Positions 14,586-14,640 of a DNA stretch of 14,640 nucleotides are shown piece by piece. Source of the stretch: an uncultured Campylobacter sp. (GTDB taxonomy: Bacteria; Campylobacterota; Campylobacteria; Campylobacterales; Campylobacteraceae); the NCBI RefSeq assembly GCF_938045775.1, contig NZ_CALIBH010000200.1:1-14640 (forward strand), written 5' to 3'. Each line of letters begins with the position of its first letter. Position 1 is the first letter of the stretch. Both the position numbers and the translations under genes were made by a program. The notes under the pieces are model-generated. The model was not told where the DNA came from. It did not search any database and saw only the letters and a program-made list of their open reading frames with translations.

Positions 14586-14640
14586 TTACTCTCCCTTACC
14601 CTTCTTGCCCCTCTTACCCTTAGCCTTAGATGATCCCTCT
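14586..14640 (-). CDS. C-terminus of a Lys/Gly-rich protein (partial)
   Basis: The last 17 codons of a minus-strand gene run off the right edge and read EGSSKAKGKRGKKGKGE, followed by TAA TAA (14583-14588). The tail is strongly basic and repetitive (KGK/RGKKGKG). In phage clusters a gene upstream of a MuF-type protein is often the portal, but nothing here identifies the product. Confidence 0.5.
   Translation of the reverse strand, partial: EGSSKAKGKRGKKGKGE

Overview
The window is AT-rich and reads like an accessory region of an epsilonproteobacterium, most likely a Campylobacter. The protein sequences, the TATAAT-only promoters and the gene families point that way, but species is not decidable here. 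It begins with the 3' half of a tRNA-Phe (1-53). About 680 bp with no convincing gene follow (54-732).

Left block (733-6359, minus strand): a type III-A (Csm) CRISPR effector operon, transcribed from about 6.39 kb leftward in the order csx20-like, cas6, cas10/csm1, csm2, csm3, csm4, csm5. The genes overlap or nearly touch, with clear ribosome binding sites. Csm2, Csm3 and Csm4 are open. Csm5 has one in-frame TGA. Cas10 has two frameshifts and a TAA. Cas6 has two frameshifts. The csx20-like gene has a likely internal deletion and a frameshift. Cas10 seems to have been built without the N-terminal HD nuclease domain but keeps the GGDD cyclase motif. I see no cas1, cas2, csm6 or CRISPR array.

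Middle (6360-8237): a promoter-bearing spacer, a 141-residue protein of unknown function, and an intact IS1595-family transposase that converges on it with a 12 bp overlap. They may form one IS with a passenger gene.

Right block (8238-13475, plus strand): a tightly overlapped restriction-modification operon resembling LlaJI systems. It encodes a regulator made of two tandem HTH units (frameshifted), a deleted C5-methyltransferase whose catalytic Cys region has decayed, a second C5-methyltransferase with six frameshifts, a third methyltransferase-like gene with one frameshift, a McrB-like AAA+ motor with two frameshifts, and an intact McrC/LlaJI-type PD-(D/E)XK nuclease subunit. As read, neither modification nor the motor would be made whole.

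Right edge (13476-14640): an ISXO2/IS1016-like transposase remnant fused to the 3' end of a phage-type PBECR-like nuclease-domain gene, then a possible terminator and the Lys/Gly-rich C-terminus of another minus-strand gene.

A striking pattern runs through the window. Most of the roughly sixteen frame breaks are single-base losses in short homopolymers. This could be real decay of two defence loci or systematic undercalling in the assembly. It decides how everything else should be read.
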